A DNA stretch of 64,000 nt from Petroclostridium xylanilyticum (GTDB lineage Bacteria; Bacillota; Clostridia; SK-Y3). Each line of letters starts with the position of its first letter. The stretch's first letter is position 1. A program made the translations under genes and the position numbers. Of this stretch, positions 61,877-64,000 are shown in pieces. The notes beneath the pieces are model-generated. The model saw only the letters and a list, made by a program, of their open reading frames with translations. It did no database searches and was not told the DNA's origin. Location: the NCBI RefSeq assembly GCF_002252565.1, contig NZ_NPML01000003.1:80245-144244 (forward strand). The letters run 5' to 3'.

Positions 61877-62509
61877 ATGAAATATTATTCAATTGGAGAA
61901 TTTGCAGAATTAATAGGAGTGACCCAACAAACTCTTAGAAACTGGGATAAAACAGGAAAACTAAAGCCAAGTCATATCGGGAAAAGCGGTTATAGGTATT
62001 ATTCACAACAACAGCTTCAAAATTATCTGGGTTTTAAAGGCGGAAACATAACTAAAAGAAAAGTTGTAGGATATTGCAGGGTATCAAGTAATAAGCAAAA
62101 AGATGACCTTGAAAGGCAGATTGAAAATGTAAAGTCTTATATGATAGCGAAAGGGTATTCTTTTGAAGTTATTACGGATATAGGAAGTGGAATTAACTAC
62201 AACAAAAAAGGACTAAATCAATTAATTGATATGATTGTTGCTTCTGAGGTAGAAAAGATTGTTGTTTTGTATAAAGATAGGTTATTAAGATTTGGATACG
62301 AATTGATAGAAAACCTGTGCAGTAAATACGGTACAACTATTGAAATAATTGATAATACAGAAAAGACAGAAGAACAGGAATTAGTTGAAGATTTAGTTCG
62401 GATTGTAACTGTATTTAGTTGCAAGTTACAAGGCAGGAGAGCCAATAAAGCCAAAAAAATGATAAAGGAGCTGTTGGAAGATGATAATAGCCCTGAAAGT
62501 CAGGCTTGA
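61877..62509 (+). CDS. tnpA: IS607-family serine recombinase transposase TnpA
   Basis: A 210-residue protein. The N-terminal MerR-like helix-turn-helix (YSIGEFAELIGVTQQTLRNW) binds the element ends. The serine-recombinase catalytic domain starts at VVGYCRVSSNKQKDDLERQI with the nucleophilic serine at about residue 70. VVLYKDRLLRFGYELIENLC and IVTVFSCKLQGRR carry the conserved arginines. The length is normal for IS607 TnpA, and no truncation is seen. It overlaps tnpB by 29 bases. Confidence 0.93.
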   Translation: MKYYSIGEFAELIGVTQQTLRNWDKTGKLKPSHIGKSGYRYYSQQQLQNYLGFKGGNITKRKVVGYCRVSSNKQKDDLERQIENVKSYMIAKGYSFEVITDIGSGINYNKKGLNQLIDMIVASEVEKIVVLYKDRLLRFGYELIENLCSKYGTTIEIIDNTEKTEEQELVEDLVRIVTVFSCKLQGRRANKAKKMIKELLEDDNSPESQA

Positions 62510-63605
62510 ACCCAACAACAAGCAAAAAACAAAATTGTTTCAGAGTGCAGGAGTTGCAAGATGGGCATATAACTGGACGCTTGCCAAACAAGAAGAAAAT
62601 TATAAAAGCGGTGGCAAATTCATTAAAGACGGAGACTTGAGAAAAGAATTAACGTTTTTAAAGAAGACTGAAAAATACAAGTGGCTTAATGATTACAGCA
62701 ACAACATAACCAAACAAGCCATAAAGGATGCCTGTGATGCTTACTATAAGTTTTTTAAAAAGCTTGCCGATAAACCAAAATTTAAAAGCAGGAAGAAAAG
62801 CCAGCCAAAATTTTATCAAGATACCGAAAAAATAAAATTCAAAAACGGCAAGGTTAGATTAGAAAAAATTGGTTGGGTAAGACTTTCAGAAAAAGACAGG
62901 ATACCGGAAAATGCAAAATATACAAACCCAAGGGTAAAGTTTGACGGAATACACTGGTATGTGTCTGTAGGCATTGAGGCAGAGCAAGAGGCTGTTGAGC
63001 TTACAGGCGAAAGTATAGGTATTGATTTAGGGATAAAGAATTTGGCTGTATGCTCAAACGGAATGACATTTAAAAACATCAACAAAACCAAAAGAGTTAA
63101 AAAATTAGAAAAGAAATTGCGCAGGTTGCAGCACAAGGTATCAAACAAATACCAAAAAAACAAGGAAGGAGGAAGTTGCGTCAAAACAGGCAACATTATA
63201 AAACTTGAAAAAAACATTAAAAAGTTGTACAAACGTCTTGATAACATCAGAACTGACAACAGGCATAAAGCAACTGCCGAGATAGTGAAAACCAAGCCAT
63301 CAAGGATAGTTATGGAAAACCTGAATGTCAGTGGTATGATGAAAAACAAACACCTGTCAAAATCAATATCAGAGCAGGGCTTGTTTGAATTCAAAACAAT
63401 GCTTCAGTATAAATGCAGGAAGTATGGAATTGAATTTATAGAAGCCGATAAATGGTATCCTTCATCAAAAACCTGTTCAGCATGTGGGCATGTGAAAACC
63501 AAACTGTCACTGTTTGAAAGGGAATTTATATGTGAATGTTGCGGTGCTGCAATAGACAGGGATAAGAATGCAAGTATCAATTTATCAAGATATAAAGCAT
63601 CATAA
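62481..63605 (+). CDS. tnpB: TnpB RNA-guided nuclease of the IS607-type element
   Basis: A 374-residue OrfB/TnpB protein, the family from which Cas12 nucleases derive. The RuvC residues are present: Asp in GIDLGIKN (about 181), Glu in VMENLNVSGM (about 278) and Asp in AIDRDKNASIN (about 358). The zinc ribbon cysteines CSACG and CECCG (about 331-353) are intact. The N-terminal helix-turn-helix type segment is KQKTKLFQSAGVARWAYNWT. It should use the omega RNA made from its 3' end to cut sites lacking the element. AAGGAG precedes the ATG inside tnpA. Confidence 0.94.
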   Translation: MIIALKVRLEPNNKQKTKLFQSAGVARWAYNWTLAKQEENYKSGGKFIKDGDLRKELTFLKKTEKYKWLNDYSNNITKQAIKDACDAYYKFFKKLADKPKFKSRKKSQPKFYQDTEKIKFKNGKVRLEKIGWVRLSEKDRIPENAKYTNPRVKFDGIHWYVSVGIEAEQEAVELTGESIGIDLGIKNLAVCSNGMTFKNINKTKRVKKLEKKLRRLQHKVSNKYQKNKEGGSCVKTGNIIKLEKNIKKLYKRLDNIRTDNRHKATAEIVKTKPSRIVMENLNVSGMMKNKHLSKSISEQGLFEFKTMLQYKCRKYGIEFIEADKWYPSSKTCSACGHVKTKLSLFEREFICECCGAAIDRDKNASINLSRYKAS

Positions 63606-63780
63606 ATCACCAAAACGAATTATGATGCTGTGTACCGTGAGTTACACGGGAATTCAAGCCTCTGGAGTGTCACATCAAACGATAGTAGGTTAGCCGAGGT
63701 CGGACACTATGAACGAGGAAGCAAACATAAACTTTTACAATGTTTTTGTAAAGTTTTATAAGTTTTGCGTAACGGATAAG
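63590..63780 (+). ncRNA. Probable omega RNA (reRNA) region of tnpB
   Basis: Downstream of the tnpB stop the sequence folds strongly. CCGTG (63635-63639) pairs with CACGG (63645-63649). GCCTC (63658-63662) pairs with GAGG (63715-63718), and AGTGTC (63666-63671) with GACACT (63703-63708). This arrangement behind tnpB is as expected for the guide-RNA scaffold. The guide would be read from sequence just beyond the right end of the element, toward the murD start. The exact ends are inferred. Confidence 0.6.
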
Positions 63781-63785
63781 ACGAC

Positions 63786-64000
63786 GTGAATAAGAAACTT
63801 GATATATTTAAGAAAAGCATGTACCGAAAAAATGTAGCTGTATTAGGAGTAGGAATTAGCAATACACCTCTAATAAAATTTCTTGTAAATCTGGGTGCCA
63901 AAGTAACTGCTTTTGACAAGAAAACCCGGGAACAGTTAGGTGAAGTATACGATGAATTGGATTTGCTGGGAATTAAGTTTTCTTTAGGAGAAAATTATCT
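63786..64000 (+). CDS. murD: UDP-N-acetylmuramoylalanine--D-glutamate ligase, N-terminal part (runs off the window)
   Basis: The frame stays open to the window end and reads MNKKLDIFKKSMYRKNVAVL, then GVGISNTPLIKFLVNLGAKV and TAFDKKTREQLGEVYDELDL. This is the N-terminal Rossmann-like UDP-binding domain of clostridial MurD, which adds D-glutamate to UDP-MurNAc-L-alanine in peptidoglycan synthesis. The ATP-binding domain lies outside the window. The start is taken as GTG 63786; only a weak GGATAAG site precedes it. The right end of the IS607-type element lies about 25 bases upstream, so the native promoter or leader may be displaced. Confidence 0.85.
   Translation, partial: MNKKLDIFKKSMYRKNVAVLGVGISNTPLIKFLVNLGAKVTAFDKKTREQLGEVYDELDLLGIKFSLGENY

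Larger units (their letters stand above)
61810..63761 (+). mobile_element. IS607-type insertion element (tnpA-tnpB) with subterminal inverted repeats
   Basis: Two adjacent genes, a serine recombinase TnpA and a TnpB nuclease, are framed by related 28-29 base sequences in opposite orientation. On the left, 61810-61837 begins TTATAAAAGTTTACAAAACA. On the right, 63733-63761 reads, on the other strand, TTATAAAACTTTACAAAAAC. These are probable subterminal recombinase binding sites. IS607 elements usually lack terminal inverted repeats, so the exact ends lie slightly outside and are not defined here. It inserted between older mobile debris and murD. Confidence 0.8.

Noticed and set aside
1..64000. 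CRISPR arrays, tRNA and rRNA genes
   Set aside because: I looked for regularly spaced repeats, tRNA cloverleaf signatures and conserved rRNA words and saw none; the clusters of repeats present are palindromes or tandem pairs.

Overview
The window looks like a chromosomal segment of a strictly anaerobic, low-GC Firmicute of the class Clostridia. The signs are strong AGGAGG ribosome binding sites, three T-box leaders ahead of aminoacyl-tRNA synthetase genes, an NADH/ferredoxin-type [FeFe]-hydrogenase operon, a hemACDBL-type early tetrapyrrole operon with siroheme/corrinoid branch genes, and a corrinoid methyltransfer locus. The combination of hydrogenase locus, sugar ABC importer and GH5/GH35-like glycosidases suggests a saccharolytic or cellulolytic clostridium. 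I cannot name the genus from sequence alone. No rRNA, tRNA or CRISPR array was seen.

Layout. 1-5.4 kb: the end of engB, an FAH-family hydrolase, a DUF1294 membrane protein, a HAMP-GAF-HD-GYP signalling protein with a structured leader, an HtrA protease and a small membrane protein. 5.4-10 kb: T-box-hisS-aspS, a strongly structured intergenic element, and pfkA. 10-14.7 kb: a four-gene Gld-like ABC system. 14.7-17.6 kb: a LUD-domain protein, a double P-loop ATPase, a small TM1266-like protein and a decayed cupredoxin-like gene. 17.6-19.1 kb: T-box-tyrS. 19.1-30.8 kb: a carbohydrate island (transposase remnant, LacI regulator, CUT1 ABC importer, GH35-like glycosidase, an unknown protein, a zinc dehydrogenase and a GH5 glycosidase).

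30.9-36.8 kb: a divergent corrinoid/redox locus. One arm, on the minus strand, encodes a UroD-like methyltransferase fused to a thioredoxin domain, a thioredoxin-like protein, a CobW GTPase and an unknown protein. The other arm encodes a PocR-AraC regulator and a corrinoid protein. 37-43.6 kb: hemA-sirC-hemC-cobA/hemD-hemB-hemL, which makes uroporphyrinogen III and the precursor of siroheme and corrinoids, the cofactor of the neighbouring locus. 43.6-44.9 kb: a fruK gene with a truncated fruR-like regulator, bracketed by two related long palindromes.

45.1-58.1 kb: a hydrogenase region in two blocks. The first holds a DRTGG protein, an RsbW-like ATPase and an unusual hydrogenase-like iron-sulfur protein. 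The second holds a DRTGG-like protein, a PHP protein, a NuoE-like subunit, an ATPase, a ferredoxin, a NuoF-like subunit and HydA. A sugar-phosphate cluster (DeoR regulator, class II aldolase, PfkB kinase, DUF4432 epimerase-like protein) sits between the blocks. Directly after hydA are two tandem small-RNA-like units with conserved promoters, a CCUCC anti-Shine-Dalgarno core and intrinsic terminators whose stems differ but whose 8-nt loops are conserved. These are the best candidates here for something undescribed.

58.6-64 kb: T-box-thrS, fragments of a sugar-binding lipoprotein and of mobile-element genes, a complete-looking IS607-type element (serine recombinase TnpA, RNA-guided nuclease TnpB, probable omega RNA, near-terminal inverted repeats), and the start of murD. 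Identifications come from reading motifs, without database searches.
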